Origin: an uncultured Ruminococcus sp.
Lineage (GTDB): Bacteria > Bacillota > Clostridia > UBA1212
Length of the DNA stretch: 60,585 nucleotides
Direction of reading: 5' to 3'
Assembly (NCBI GenBank): GCA_902792515.1
Contig: CADAZX010000007.1
Coordinates: 1-60,585, forward strand
In this document: positions 8,915-17,435 of the stretch, in pieces
Numbering within the stretch: position 1 is the first letter of the stretch
Layout of the letters: every line of letters starts with the position of its first letter
Notes under the pieces: generated by a model
Told to the model about the DNA's origin: nothing
Seen by the model: only the letters and a program-made list of their open reading frames with translations
Database searches by the model: none
Program-made: the position numbers and the translations under genes

Positions 8915-8965
8915 AGGCGGCGCGGGCGGATTTCGAGGCTCGCGGTTGAGGCTTTTGTACGGGAA

Positions 8966-9367
8966 ATGAGATTCAGACACACGAAGAGGCCGGGGTTTTT
9001 GCTCGGGTTTATAGACTTTTTTACGGCGGGGCTTTTCTTCCTCTTTTACATGCCGCTTGGCGGGCTGCAGAGGGAGCTGGAGGAGATCCTGGGGCACCGG
9101 GTGAGGCCGTACTGGCAGGCGTACCTGCTTGGCGTGCCGACGCTTTTTATCTACACGCTCGTGTGGATGGCGAACGTCGCGGAGGAGCTGAAGGCGGTGG
9201 CGGAAGGACTCGAGATCGAGGGGCCGCACACGTCGTGGAAGCATATGTTCTGGTGGAACATGCTGGGTTGCTGCTGCTTCGGGCCGATGATCGCGACGCA
9301 CAGGTTTTTCCGGACGCTGAACAGAGTCGAGAAGGTGCTCAACGAGGCGGAAAAGGCCGCGGATTGA
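8966..9367 (+). CDS. DUF4234-like membrane protein
   Basis: The 133-residue protein has a hydrophobic N-terminal segment near residues 10-30, an amphipathic stretch ending in a GLQRELEEIL motif, a second membrane segment near 50-65 and a Cys-rich third (GCCCFG) near 95-115. This layout resembles DUF4234-type membrane proteins. It follows the zinc-ribbon protein by 51 bases with no terminator between them. No strong ribosome binding site is visible, so the start is uncertain. The 240 bases after it show no promoter, terminator or ORF that I can support. Confidence 0.6.
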   Translation: MRFRHTKRPGFLLGFIDFFTAGLFFLFYMPLGGLQRELEEILGHRVRPYWQAYLLGVPTLFIYTLVWMANVAEELKAVAEGLEIEGPHTSWKHMFWWNMLGCCCFGPMIATHRFFRTLNRVEKVLNEAEKAAD

Positions 9368-9607
9368 GCCTTTGGGCGGTGTGCGGCAGGCGTTGCGGCG
9401 GTATTGCGGCGAAGTTGCGGCGGCTCTTCGGACGCGGAAATGCTTTTAGACGCGTTTTAAGCGTGTTTGCGGGCGTTTTGGAGATTTAGAGGAGTAAACT
9501 AACGTTTTCCGGCGGGAGCGGTTTTTGGGGCGCTTTCGTGCGCCTGGGGGCATGTTTGCGGCCGGATCTTTCCGGACAAAAAAAGCAAAGACGGAGGAGA
9601 GGGAAGT

Positions 9608-11005
9608 ATGCGGGAACTGAACATTCAATTCCTGGACCTCTATAAAAGAGTAGACAATTTCATCCGTGACGCGTACTCGTCACAGGAGGGCGTTTCCGAG
9701 TACATCAGGCAGATGGAACGGTTCGCGGGGACGGGGCTTAGAGTGGTTCCCGGATGGAACGAGACTTATGAGAATCTGAAGCGCCAGCGGTGGATCAGAA
9801 ACAGGCTTTCCCACGACGTGGCTTATGATGCGAACATCTGCACCGATCAAGACTACAGGGCGCTTGCGGATTTTGACGCAGAGCTCAGAAACGCGACGGA
9901 CCCGCTCGCTGTTTTGCACAGGCATTTCGAAGAACGGGAGCGCAGAATGCGGCCGCCTCAGAAGAACTCGCGCAATGCGCGTGAGGAGAGGGAACGGCTT
10001 GAGCGCAGGCAGAGAGAGTTTGAAGAGGAACAAAAAAGGCGTGCGGCGATCTTTTCGCAGCTGGAGACTAAAAGTCCCCGGCAGGAACCTGACGGCAGGG
10101 GCGTTGTCGTGCGCAGAGGAGGCATCTTTATGAAAAAAATCGAACCGTTTTCGATCAAGTTCGGGACGCCGAAGCCCGTTCCCTTTGTGGAGCGGTACGA
10201 TATGCCCGGGATTGAGGTCGACGTCGCGGCAAGAGTCGCGGGATCGGTCGACGTTTCGGAGTGCGACAAAAAAGCGTTCGCGAGCGGGCAGGACCCGGCG
10301 GCGGAGCTTAAAATTATGATGCCGCAGCTTGTCGCGGCGACGTTTGCGAAGCTGTCGGCGGTGAGCGTTGTGAAGAACGTGCCGGAGGGCGTTGAAAAGG
10401 AGCTCGAGGCGATGCTGGCGCAGCGCGGGATGACAGCGAAGGTGAAGATAGTGAGCTTTGCTCTGACCGAAGAGTCGCGGGACGTGCTGAAACAGGCGGT
10501 CTGCGCGGTTACTCCGGAAGGGAGCCCCCGGTTGGAAGGGGCATTGTTCCGTGCGGACGTTCAGGCGGATCGCGGGGAACTGGATAGAGACATTGGGTCG
10601 GTGAGGCGCGAGGTTCCGGAGATACCCGCGGGCGATTTCGGAGGTCCGTTCGTTCCGGGGGAAAACAACCCGTTATTGAGACGTGAAATTGTCGAGCCGA
10701 TGCCTGACGGCACGGTCGTTGCATCGTCGGGCGCGGGCAAGCCGTCGTCTTCGGGTGCTCCGCAAAAGTCAGGCGCTCCGCAAAAGTCGGGCGCTCCGAA
10801 AAAGTCGGGCGCTCCGCAAAAGGCGGCAGTTCGGCCCGGCCAGGCCGTTCAGTCCGGTCAGGTTGCTCAGTCCGGTCAGGCTGTCCGGACGGGAAATACC
10901 GCTCCTGGCGCGAAGCCTGTTCCGCGTTTTTGCAGTCAGTGCGGCGCGAGAAGAAGCCCTGACGCGCGGTTCTGCGTGAAGTGCGGAGTGAAATTTCAAG
11001 ATTGA
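9608..11005 (+). CDS. DUF6548-like protein with HEPN-like motif, repeats and C-terminal zinc ribbon
   Basis: The 465-residue product is modular. Residues 1-110 form a helical domain containing IRNRLSHD, which matches the Rx4H pattern of HEPN-type domains. A charged Arg/Glu coiled segment follows at about 115-160. A central domain of about 170-310 is unassigned. A linker then carries four copies of an SGAPQK-type hexapeptide, encoded by 18-bp DNA repeats near 10755-10825, and Gln/Val/Ser/Gly repeats. The C-terminal zinc ribbon reads CSQCG and CVKCG. GGAGG precedes the start. RNA binding or cleavage by the first domain is possible only if the motif is a true HEPN signature. Confidence 0.6.
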   Translation: MRELNIQFLDLYKRVDNFIRDAYSSQEGVSEYIRQMERFAGTGLRVVPGWNETYENLKRQRWIRNRLSHDVAYDANICTDQDYRALADFDAELRNATDPLAVLHRHFEERERRMRPPQKNSRNAREERERLERRQREFEEEQKRRAAIFSQLETKSPRQEPDGRGVVVRRGGIFMKKIEPFSIKFGTPKPVPFVERYDMPGIEVDVAARVAGSVDVSECDKKAFASGQDPAAELKIMMPQLVAATFAKLSAVSVVKNVPEGVEKELEAMLAQRGMTAKVKIVSFALTEESRDVLKQAVCAVTPEGSPRLEGALFRADVQADRGELDRDIGSVRREVPEIPAGDFGGPFVPGENNPLLRREIVEPMPDGTVVASSGAGKPSSSGAPQKSGAPQKSGAPKKSGAPQKAAVRPGQAVQSGQVAQSGQAVRTGNTAPGAKPVPRFCSQCGARRSPDARFCVKCGVKFQD

Positions 11006-11081
11006 TTTTTTAGCTTGATCCGCGGCCTGCCAATGTAGCTGCGGCGCCGCTTGTTGATTTTGCCTGAAAATAGGTGATTTT

Positions 11082-12491
11082 ATGAACATCACAACACTCG
11101 CGTGCCCGCGCTGCGGTGCCGCCGGACTAAAACGCGGACCGGACGGCGGGGCGTATTGCGAATACTGCGGATCGTCGTTTTTGCTTGACGAAATCGAGGC
11201 GCCAAAAAACGTTCTCAAAACCGTCGAGGTACCTCTTGCCGTGACGAGAACGGTTCCCCGCGAGGGGGCTTATCCGCGCGACTTTATCCGCAAGGCGTGG
11301 CAGGAGGTCGAGTCGTTTTCGCCGCCGATGGACGTTTACGAACGCGACTTTCAGCCGGTCAAGGTGTGTGAATTTCTGATCGCCACTGATTCGCGCGAGT
11401 ACGATATCGACTACACGGCGAACGTCGAGTACGTGAGGGAGGTCCCCTACGTCGACAGGGTGTACAAAAACCTCAAGGCGGGCGAGGGCTACATTGACGG
11501 AGGCGTTGTCAAAACCGCGGCGAGCGACGGGTACTACTACGTGGACGTCAACAAGACAAAGCGAGTGAGGGAGCCGAGGCTGGTAAGCGGTACGCGGGGC
11601 GGAGTCACGTCGACTGCGTTTGCGTGCGTTTCGGACGGCGTTTCGGACGGCGTTCCGGGTGAAAACGCGGCCTCCCGCGAGGAGGTGTCGGCGACGCTTC
11701 CCGACTTCGAAAATTGCCTGAAAACAGGGGATTTTTCAACCTTGAAGATGACGCGCGCGAGCCGCGGAAAAGACTTTGTTCCGTTTTATGACAGATCGTT
11801 TGACGAGACTGTCGAAGACTTCCGCAAGGGGGAGGAGACGGGCGTCGTGATGACCGTCGGCGAGGCGGAGCGGAAATACGGCTGCGACGTCGCGGAGAAG
11901 CTCGAAAAGGCCCACAAGGAGAACCTTGAGTGGGCGCTCGAGGGGGCGGGCGGACCGCTCTCGGGCATGAACGTCAGCGACCTTTCCGTCACGGTCAGGA
12001 ACTTCAAGAAGACCGCGGATACGTCGCTTTTCGTCGCTTACAGATACGAGACGTCGCTTGAATACGACGGCACGGTGTGCAGATTTCTGGGCTACGCCGC
12101 CGACAAGCTCTACCTGTCGTCCCCGGACCGGGCGGCGCTCTATATGCTTAGGAAAAAGGGCGAAAAGGCGGCAGCGGCTACCAAGCCCGCACCCGAACCG
12201 GAAAAGAGCGGCACGGAGAAGTTTTTGGAATTTCTCAAAAACAACTTCCTGCTGATCCTTTCTGGCGCGCTCCTGCTCTCGGGGCTCATTTTCATGTCGA
12301 ACATCCGGCCGCTGTTCATTGTTTTCTGCCTCGCCGGTATCGGCTGCTCGATAGCGCACATCTACAGAAGCGCCTTTATCAAGAACGCGAAGCAGAACAA
12401 AAAGTATGCGAAGGAGCGGGAGCTGAAGGAGGCGCGCGCGAAAAAGGTCGCGGAAATAATCGAGAGAAAGGTCGCTGACACGCATCAGTGA
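11082..12491 (+). CDS. Zinc-ribbon protein with C-terminal membrane segments
   Basis: The 469-residue protein begins with a zinc ribbon, CPRCG at about residues 9-13 and CEYCG at about 27-31. A long soluble region follows that I do not recognise. It contains several aromatic-rich segments (YDIDYTANVEYV, GYYYVDVNK). Two adjacent hydrophobic helices lie near 390-430, followed by a basic, charged tail. The AGGTGA in front of ATG 11082 probably serves as the ribosome binding site. It lies 76 bases after the gene at 9608, so the two may be co-transcribed. The function is unknown. Confidence 0.65.
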   Translation: MNITTLACPRCGAAGLKRGPDGGAYCEYCGSSFLLDEIEAPKNVLKTVEVPLAVTRTVPREGAYPRDFIRKAWQEVESFSPPMDVYERDFQPVKVCEFLIATDSREYDIDYTANVEYVREVPYVDRVYKNLKAGEGYIDGGVVKTAASDGYYYVDVNKTKRVREPRLVSGTRGGVTSTAFACVSDGVSDGVPGENAASREEVSATLPDFENCLKTGDFSTLKMTRASRGKDFVPFYDRSFDETVEDFRKGEETGVVMTVGEAERKYGCDVAEKLEKAHKENLEWALEGAGGPLSGMNVSDLSVTVRNFKKTADTSLFVAYRYETSLEYDGTVCRFLGYAADKLYLSSPDRAALYMLRKKGEKAAAATKPAPEPEKSGTEKFLEFLKNNFLLILSGALLLSGLIFMSNIRPLFIVFCLAGIGCSIAHIYRSAFIKNAKQNKKYAKERELKEARAKKVAEIIERKVADTHQ

Positions 12492-12544
12492 TTCATCTAA
12501 AAATAGGGAAATACTGTGACTGATTCTACAGGAGGAATTTTAAA

Positions 12545-13162
12545 ATGAAGGTATTGTTAATTAACGGTAGCCCTCGAAAGGACGGCAACACGTCGATCGC
12601 GCTCAACGAGATGGTGCGCGTTTTCGAGGAAAACGGAGTAGAGGCGGAGGTCGTTCAGGTCGGCGCCATGGACATCCGCGGCTGCGTGGCTTGCGGAGGG
12701 TGCTCCAAGACCGGAAAGTGCGTTTTCGGCGGCATCGTGAACGAGGTCGCGGAGAAGTTCGAGCAGGCTGACGGCCTTGTAGTCGCATCGCCGGTTTATT
12801 ACGCTTCGGCCAACGCGACGCTTATCGCGCTGCTTGACCGCCTGTTCCAGAGCACTTCGTTCGACAAGACGATGAAGGTCGGCGCGAGCGTTGTTGTCGC
12901 GAGACGCGGCGGCTGCTCGGCGACTTTTGACGAGCTCAACAAGTACTTCACGATTTCGGGAATGCCGGTCGCTTCGAGCCAGTACTGGAACAGTGTCCAC
13001 GGACTCGGAAAGGGCGACGCCAGAGAGGACCTCGAGGGTCTCCAGACGGTCCGCGCGCTTGCCCGCAACATGGCTTTTCTTATGAAGTCGATCGCGCTCG
13101 GCAAGGAGAAGTACGGCCTGCCCGAAAAAGAGCCGTGGCAGCCGACGCATTTTATCAGATAG
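12545..13162 (+). CDS. Flavodoxin-family NAD(P)H-dependent oxidoreductase
   Basis: The 205-residue protein has the NADPH-dependent FMN reductase/iron-sulfur flavoprotein fold. The FMN phosphate loop GSPRKDGNTS is at about residues 8-17. A cysteine cluster reading CVACGGC with a later Cys near 60 follows, then the FMN-binding SPVYYASANA near 80-89. Proteins of this type reduce quinones or other acceptors, and some carry a 4Fe-4S cluster on a spaced cysteine motif; the first four cysteines here could do so. It has a strong AGGAGG site and stands as a separate unit in a stretch of same-strand genes. Confidence 0.85.
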   Translation: MKVLLINGSPRKDGNTSIALNEMVRVFEENGVEAEVVQVGAMDIRGCVACGGCSKTGKCVFGGIVNEVAEKFEQADGLVVASPVYYASANATLIALLDRLFQSTSFDKTMKVGASVVVARRGGCSATFDELNKYFTISGMPVASSQYWNSVHGLGKGDAREDLEGLQTVRALARNMAFLMKSIALGKEKYGLPEKEPWQPTHFIR

Positions 13163-13210
13163 TTGATTTTTGCCTGATTTTAGGCATTTTCTGAAAAACG
13201 GAGGTGCGAC

Positions 13211-14488
13211 ATGAAAATCAAAAGAATACTGACGGTTACGGCCGTTTTGGCGCTTGTCTTAGTTTTCGCGGTGAACTTGTGCGGCTGCGGCGTGAAGCCT
13301 CCCGTGCTTGTTGTGAAGGCGGGCGACCTCATGGACGGCGTCGTCGCGAACAGACCGGAGCGGATTCCGGACATCAAACAGACCGATTCGAAAAAGCTCG
13401 CCGGCTTCGCGCTGAACCTCTTCATGGAGGCGCAAACAGAAGGCGAAAACACGCTCGTCTCGCCTATTTCGGTGCTCGCGGCGCTCGCGATGACAGCCAA
13501 CGGCGCACGCAATAATACGCTGAAACAGATGAAAAAAACGTTCGGCATCGACATCGACGACCTGAACGCGTACTTTTTGAGCTTCCTCACGTCGGTCGAA
13601 AACACACCCTCGTCGGAGCTTGAGATCGCCGACTCGATCTGGATCAAGGACAGCGGCGAGCTGAAGGTCGCGGAGGATTTTCTGCAGAAAAACGCGGATT
13701 TTTACGGCGCGGACGCGTATTCGGCGCCTTTTGACGATAAGACGCTTGACGACATCAACGGCTGGGTCAGCAACAAGACGCACGGCATGATCCCGGAAAT
13801 TCTCGACGAGATCCCCAAGGACGCGCTGATGTACCTCGTTAACGCGCTCGCTTTTGAAGCGAAGTGGGCCGAACCGTACCTCGACACGCAGATCCACAAG
13901 GACGAGTTTTTCCGGTGCGACGACGGGGTGACGCGCACGGTCGATTTTATGGTCTCGAAGGAGCACAGATACGTTTCCGACGGCAGGGCGACAGGCTTCA
14001 TCAAACCGTACGAGGGCGGCAGGTACGCATTTGCGGCGCTTCTCCCGAACGAGGGGCTGAGCGTTTCCGAATACCTCAAGACGCTTGACGGCGACGCGCT
14101 CTACAAGCTCATCACCAAGACCGAGTCTGCGACGGTTTTCGCCGAGATTCCGAAATTCGAGTCAAAGTACGGTACCGAGCTGTCCGGCGCGCTCAAAAAT
14201 ATGGGAATGACGGACGCGTTCGATGGCAGCCTGGCCGACTTCAGCGGGATCGGAGAGGTCGACTACGGGAACCTCTACATAGGGCGCGTGCTCCACAAAA
14301 CGTTCATTTCAGTCGACGAAAAGGGAACGAAGGCCGGTGCGGCGACAGTGGTCGAGGTGCCGAAGGCGACAGGCGCTTTCGAGGAACCGAAGCGTGTCGT
14401 GCTTGACAGGCCGTTCGTGTACATGCTGATCGACATGGAGGCGACCGTTCCGCTGTTCATAGGGACGATGATGGACGTCGGGGCGTAA
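13211..14488 (+). CDS. Serpin-family protease inhibitor, lipoprotein
   Basis: The 425-residue protein carries a lipobox (LCGCG) near residue 25 and should be anchored outside the membrane. The rest has the length and order of a serpin. The helical N-terminal half ends in LVSPISVLAALAMTANGA. NALAFEAKWAEPY marks the shutter region. The hinge DEKGTKAGAATVVEV at about 370-384 has the small residues needed for loop insertion, and DRPFVYMLID follows the reactive loop. An inhibitory mechanism is therefore likely. Counting from the hinge, the P1 residue falls near the PKAT segment, so the target could be an elastase-like or other small-residue protease. GGAGG lies 8 bases upstream of ATG 13211. Confidence 0.9.
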   Translation: MKIKRILTVTAVLALVLVFAVNLCGCGVKPPVLVVKAGDLMDGVVANRPERIPDIKQTDSKKLAGFALNLFMEAQTEGENTLVSPISVLAALAMTANGARNNTLKQMKKTFGIDIDDLNAYFLSFLTSVENTPSSELEIADSIWIKDSGELKVAEDFLQKNADFYGADAYSAPFDDKTLDDINGWVSNKTHGMIPEILDEIPKDALMYLVNALAFEAKWAEPYLDTQIHKDEFFRCDDGVTRTVDFMVSKEHRYVSDGRATGFIKPYEGGRYAFAALLPNEGLSVSEYLKTLDGDALYKLITKTESATVFAEIPKFESKYGTELSGALKNMGMTDAFDGSLADFSGIGEVDYGNLYIGRVLHKTFISVDEKGTKAGAATVVEVPKATGAFEEPKRVVLDRPFVYMLIDMEATVPLFIGTMMDVGA

Positions 14489-14552
14489 AATGATGGACGT
14501 CGGGGCGTGATATCGTTGCTGCCACCGCAGACTGAAAAACAGGTGATTTGAC

Positions 14553-15365
14553 ATGAAACAACAATTGTTTGGCAAGAAAGTTGCGATTACTGGCGCTTCG
14601 AGCGGCATCGGCCGTGCGACCGCGATCAGGATGGCAAAGGAGGGTGCGGACGTCGCGCTCATAGCCAGAAACCGTGAACGCCTCGAGGAAGTGGCATCGC
14701 TCGTGCGCGCGGAAGGCCGCAAGGCGGTGATCATCGAAGCCGACGTAACGGACGCGGAGAGCGTCAAAAAAGCGGTCGCGGCGGCGATAGAGGGCCTCGG
14801 AGGCCTTGACGTTTTCCACTGCAACGCCGGCATCTATCTGCGCTGCCCCGCGAAGGACCTGCGCATAGACCAGATCCGCAAAATAATGGAGGTGGACTAC
14901 TTCGGCTGCCTCAACTGCGTCTACGCCGTCCTGCCGTATTTCCTCGAGAAAAAAAGCGGCGCGATCGTCACGACGTGCTCTATGGACGGTAAAAAAGGCG
15001 TCCCTCCCGACGCCGCGTACGTCAGCGCAAAGTTCGCGATGAACGGCTTTTTCCAGGTCCTCCGCCAGGAGCTCCGCGGCACCGGCATCCACGTCGGAAT
15101 CATCTACCCGAGCCGCATGGACACGCCGCAGATCGAACACGTCGACTGCCCGAAAATCACCCCGAAGGGCAACCCCGATTCGGTCGCCAAAGCCGTCGTC
15201 AAATCTGTCGTCAAAAAGAAAAAGGAGATCATGGTGCCGTCGTTTTCGTGCCACCTTCTGACGTGGGCGGACGCGATCAGCCCGTCTTTGAGCGACTGGC
15301 TCGTCAGGGTCAACAACATCGCCGGAACGGAGAACGGCAAGGAGCCTATCAACGAGGCGAAATAA
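14553..15365 (+). CDS. Short-chain dehydrogenase/reductase (SDR)
   Basis: The 270-residue protein is a classical SDR. TGASSGIG near residues 12-19 binds the cofactor. NAG near 91 supports the fold. Ser of the CSMDGK segment and YVSAK at about 156-160 supply the catalytic residues. The residue after the second strand, ARNRE, suggests an NADP preference. The substrate cannot be read from the sequence. It follows the serpin after 64 bases with an AGGTGAT site and ends at a strong bidirectional terminator. Confidence 0.9.
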   Translation: MKQQLFGKKVAITGASSGIGRATAIRMAKEGADVALIARNRERLEEVASLVRAEGRKAVIIEADVTDAESVKKAVAAAIEGLGGLDVFHCNAGIYLRCPAKDLRIDQIRKIMEVDYFGCLNCVYAVLPYFLEKKSGAIVTTCSMDGKKGVPPDAAYVSAKFAMNGFFQVLRQELRGTGIHVGIIYPSRMDTPQIEHVDCPKITPKGNPDSVAKAVVKSVVKKKKEIMVPSFSCHLLTWADAISPSLSDWLVRVNNIAGTENGKEPINEAK

Positions 15366-15418
15366 GATTTAAGCGAAATCCAAATAAGACTTATTTTTCG
15401 AGAATAGCAAAAAATGAA

Positions 15419-15455
15419 GGGTGCCGCAGGGTCAAAGCCGTGGCACCCTTTTAAA
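15419..15455 (+). terminator. Intrinsic terminator after the SDR
   Basis: GGGTGCCGC pairs with GTGGCACCC (one G-T wobble), followed by TTTT. It lies directly before the larger hairpin at 15462. Confidence 0.65.
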
Positions 15456-15461
15456 TTGTAA

Positions 15462-15521
15462 GCCCCGCCTTGAAGAGTGAACTTAAGCGTCTTCAAGGCG
15501 GGGCCTTTTGCGTTTTTTTTA
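15462..15521. terminator. Bidirectional terminator between convergent genes
   Basis: A perfect 14-bp stem, GCCCCGCCTTGAAG (15462-15475) with its complement (15491-15504), is flanked by T-rich sequence to the right and A/T-rich sequence to the left. It can end transcription of the SDR gene and of the minus-strand esterase gene. Confidence 0.9.
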
Positions 15522-15532
15522 TTAATTTAGAA

Positions 15533-17161
15533 TTAGTTGAATTCCACGCTGAACGGGACGGCGATGTTGCCCGTTCCTGAGCAGAGGTTGGCGGAGTCGG
15601 TCGTCATGTAGCGGAGGTTCGGAGCGTAGCGGACGCCTTCGGTCTCTGCCATCGAAATCGTGATCTTGTTGCCGTCGATGGTGCCTTCCGCGTACTCCCA
15701 CTGGCCGTTCTTTTTGACCTCGAAGCCCTGGAGGAACTTGCCGTCGAGCGTTTTCAAACCGCCGCCGGCGTAGGCGTACTCGATGACGATTTCTTCCTTG
15801 TTATAGGTGATTTTCGACGGAACGGGAAATCCGGTGTTTTCGATATCGCCGATGCCGTAAACGAGCGATGCCGCCATCTGCGCGCCGCGCTTTCCGATGT
15901 CAAGCTTGTAGTAGGGGTGTGCGCCGTCGGCGTCGCCTTTTCTGAAGCCCACGTCAAACGTCGGAATTATTTCGTACTTGCTTACGCTTCCGTCGATCTT
16001 GAGCTCGGCCTGCGTGAAACGCATCTGCGGAACGTAGTCCCAAACGCCGTTGAGCGTCTCTTCGCCGCTCTGGAAACCGTAGGTGGTCAGCTGCACGTTG
16101 AGGAACAGGAAGTCGCTGCCGAACTTTTCGCGGTAGTCTTCGACAGTCGTTTTGAGCGCGTCGCCGTATTCCGCGTAGAGGTAGCCGTCGCCCTCGCCCT
16201 GGTAGAATATCATTCCCGTGATGCCGAGGTTGAGAACGGGCGCCATAAAGGCGTTGTAGATGCCGGATGCCGGGATCAGATAATCATTAAGAGTGATGGT
16301 GCGGTTGAGCGTTGCCGGGAACTTTTTGACGGCATCGGAGGACGCGAGAACAGAGAGCGGGGCGCCGCCGCAGGCCGCCATGATGACGCCAACCGGAACG
16401 TCCGGGTTGATCTTGTAGAGCTCCTTGGCGAAAAAGTAGCCGAGCATCGAGAAACTGGACATGTTGGACGTGCCGTAAACGTTTTTGCGGCTTGCGACCT
16501 GCCACGTAGTTCTCCTCATAACGTCGTTCTGGGGTTCGTACGTGCGCGAGATGTTAGTGTTTGAAAAAAGCTGCCAGTTGATCTGACGGAGAATCCTGAT
16601 GTCATCGTCCGCTGAGGCGTCGTTCAGGTACTCGCCGTAGAGCGCCTTGATGTCTTTGGTGTGCTTTTCCGAACCAAAGAAGGTGAGGTCGGCGTTGCTC
16701 TGGCCGCCCACGACCCAGATGTCGCCGACGATAACGTCCTGAAATTCGTAACGCACGCCCGCGCCGCCTGTAACTATGAGCGAGTTGCCCTTATCTTTGC
16801 TGGCGGGAAGCGTTCCCTGCAGGTAGAAGCAGAACGCGCCGTTTTCGATAACGCCTGAGCCTTTCAGACCCCTGAACTCGGCCGCGACGACCTTGCCGTT
16901 CTGCGATTCGGGCGCCGTGCCCCAGATATTGATCCTGCGGTCTCTGGGAACGATCATGTCGTTCGTAAAGAACGTCGGCAGGGAGAACTCTTCAGCGGTT
17001 CCTTCCATAAGCGTGTAATCCTCGATCTTTTTTGAAACGTCAACGGCATCCGCGCCCGCCTTGCGGCCGGAAGTCCACGTTTTGTACTTTGGCGCGCAGC
17101 CCGCGGTCAGAATCGTGACGAGCGCGAGTACGAGCAGAAGCGTTTTTTTAGCGATTTTCAT
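15533..17161 (-). CDS. Sialate O-acetylesterase-like lipoprotein (SGNH family)
   Basis: The 542-residue protein has a signal peptide with lipobox LTAGC near residue 21. It carries the SGNH/SASA esterase motifs: GGQSNADL for the catalytic Ser, ACGGAPL for the oxyanion Gly, and FYQGEGDG for the oxyanion Asn-equivalent block. A DGAHPYYK segment near 420 supplies Asp and His. It should remove O-acetyl groups from sialic acids or other glycans outside the cell. The start is ATG at 17161, with GGAGG 5 bases upstream; a TTG 12 bases further up is part of that site. A paralogue lies at 36543. Confidence 0.85.
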   Translation of the reverse strand: MKIAKKTLLLVLALVTILTAGCAPKYKTWTSGRKAGADAVDVSKKIEDYTLMEGTAEEFSLPTFFTNDMIVPRDRRINIWGTAPESQNGKVVAAEFRGLKGSGVIENGAFCFYLQGTLPASKDKGNSLIVTGGAGVRYEFQDVIVGDIWVVGGQSNADLTFFGSEKHTKDIKALYGEYLNDASADDDIRILRQINWQLFSNTNISRTYEPQNDVMRRTTWQVASRKNVYGTSNMSSFSMLGYFFAKELYKINPDVPVGVIMAACGGAPLSVLASSDAVKKFPATLNRTITLNDYLIPASGIYNAFMAPVLNLGITGMIFYQGEGDGYLYAEYGDALKTTVEDYREKFGSDFLFLNVQLTTYGFQSGEETLNGVWDYVPQMRFTQAELKIDGSVSKYEIIPTFDVGFRKGDADGAHPYYKLDIGKRGAQMAASLVYGIGDIENTGFPVPSKITYNKEEIVIEYAYAGGGLKTLDGKFLQGFEVKKNGQWEYAEGTIDGNKITISMAETEGVRYAPNLRYMTTDSANLCSGTGNIAVPFSVEFN

Positions 17162-17177
17162 TTTTACCTCCAATAAA

Positions 17178-17191
17178 AGCGGTTAACCGCT
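17178..17191 (-). promoter_or_regulatory. 14-bp palindrome, candidate operator
   Basis: AGCGGTTAACCGCT is a perfect palindrome placed just downstream of the -10 box of the esterase promoter, the usual place for a repressor. It resembles operators of LacI-type sugar regulators, though no such gene is in the window. Confidence 0.5.
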
Positions 17192-17194
17192 GAA

Positions 17195-17223
17195 AGTATA
17201 ATAAAATGCGGGCGGTGTGTCAA
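17195..17223 (-). promoter_or_regulatory. Promoter of the sialate O-acetylesterase-like gene
   Basis: Read on the minus strand, TTGACA (17223-17218) and TATACT (17200-17195) are 17 bases apart. Confidence 0.8.
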
Positions 17224-17247
17224 TAAAAAATAGGTTCCGTGAAGGGT

Positions 17248-17313
17248 GCGGCACGTTTTAGCGGCGGCTGCGGCACGTTTTCGCGGCGACTGCGGCACGT
17301 TTTCGCGGTGGCT
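17248..17313. repeat. 22-bp tandem repeat, three copies
   Basis: Three near-identical 22-bp units of the form GCGGCACGTTTTCGCGGCGR(CT) run from 17248 to 17313, and a fourth copy decays at 17314-17325. They lie between two divergent promoters. The 22-bp period equals two turns of DNA. Confidence 0.85.
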
Positions 17314-17372
17314 GCGTAACGTTATTGATCGTTTTCGAACGTTTTCGAATCGCGGAAATCCATTTTCGCCGC

Positions 17373-17401
17373 TTGATAGTTTGCCGGAACGCGGGTATAA
17401 T
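17373..17401 (+). promoter_or_regulatory. Promoter of the lipoprotein gene at 17436
   Basis: TTGATA (17373-17378), 17 bases, TATAAT (17396-17401). Confidence 0.8.
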
Positions 17402-17435
17402 AAAACTACCGGAAAACTAATAGCGGGGCGGTTTT

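Noticed and set aside
8258..9301. A 347-codon open frame on the minus strand
   Set aside because: It is antisense to two genes with good starts and a promoter, and its product is a charge-biased shadow.
15419..15455. A riboswitch or attenuator after the SDR gene
   Set aside because: The structure is a simple hairpin with a T-run and lies between convergent genes, so a terminator explains it.
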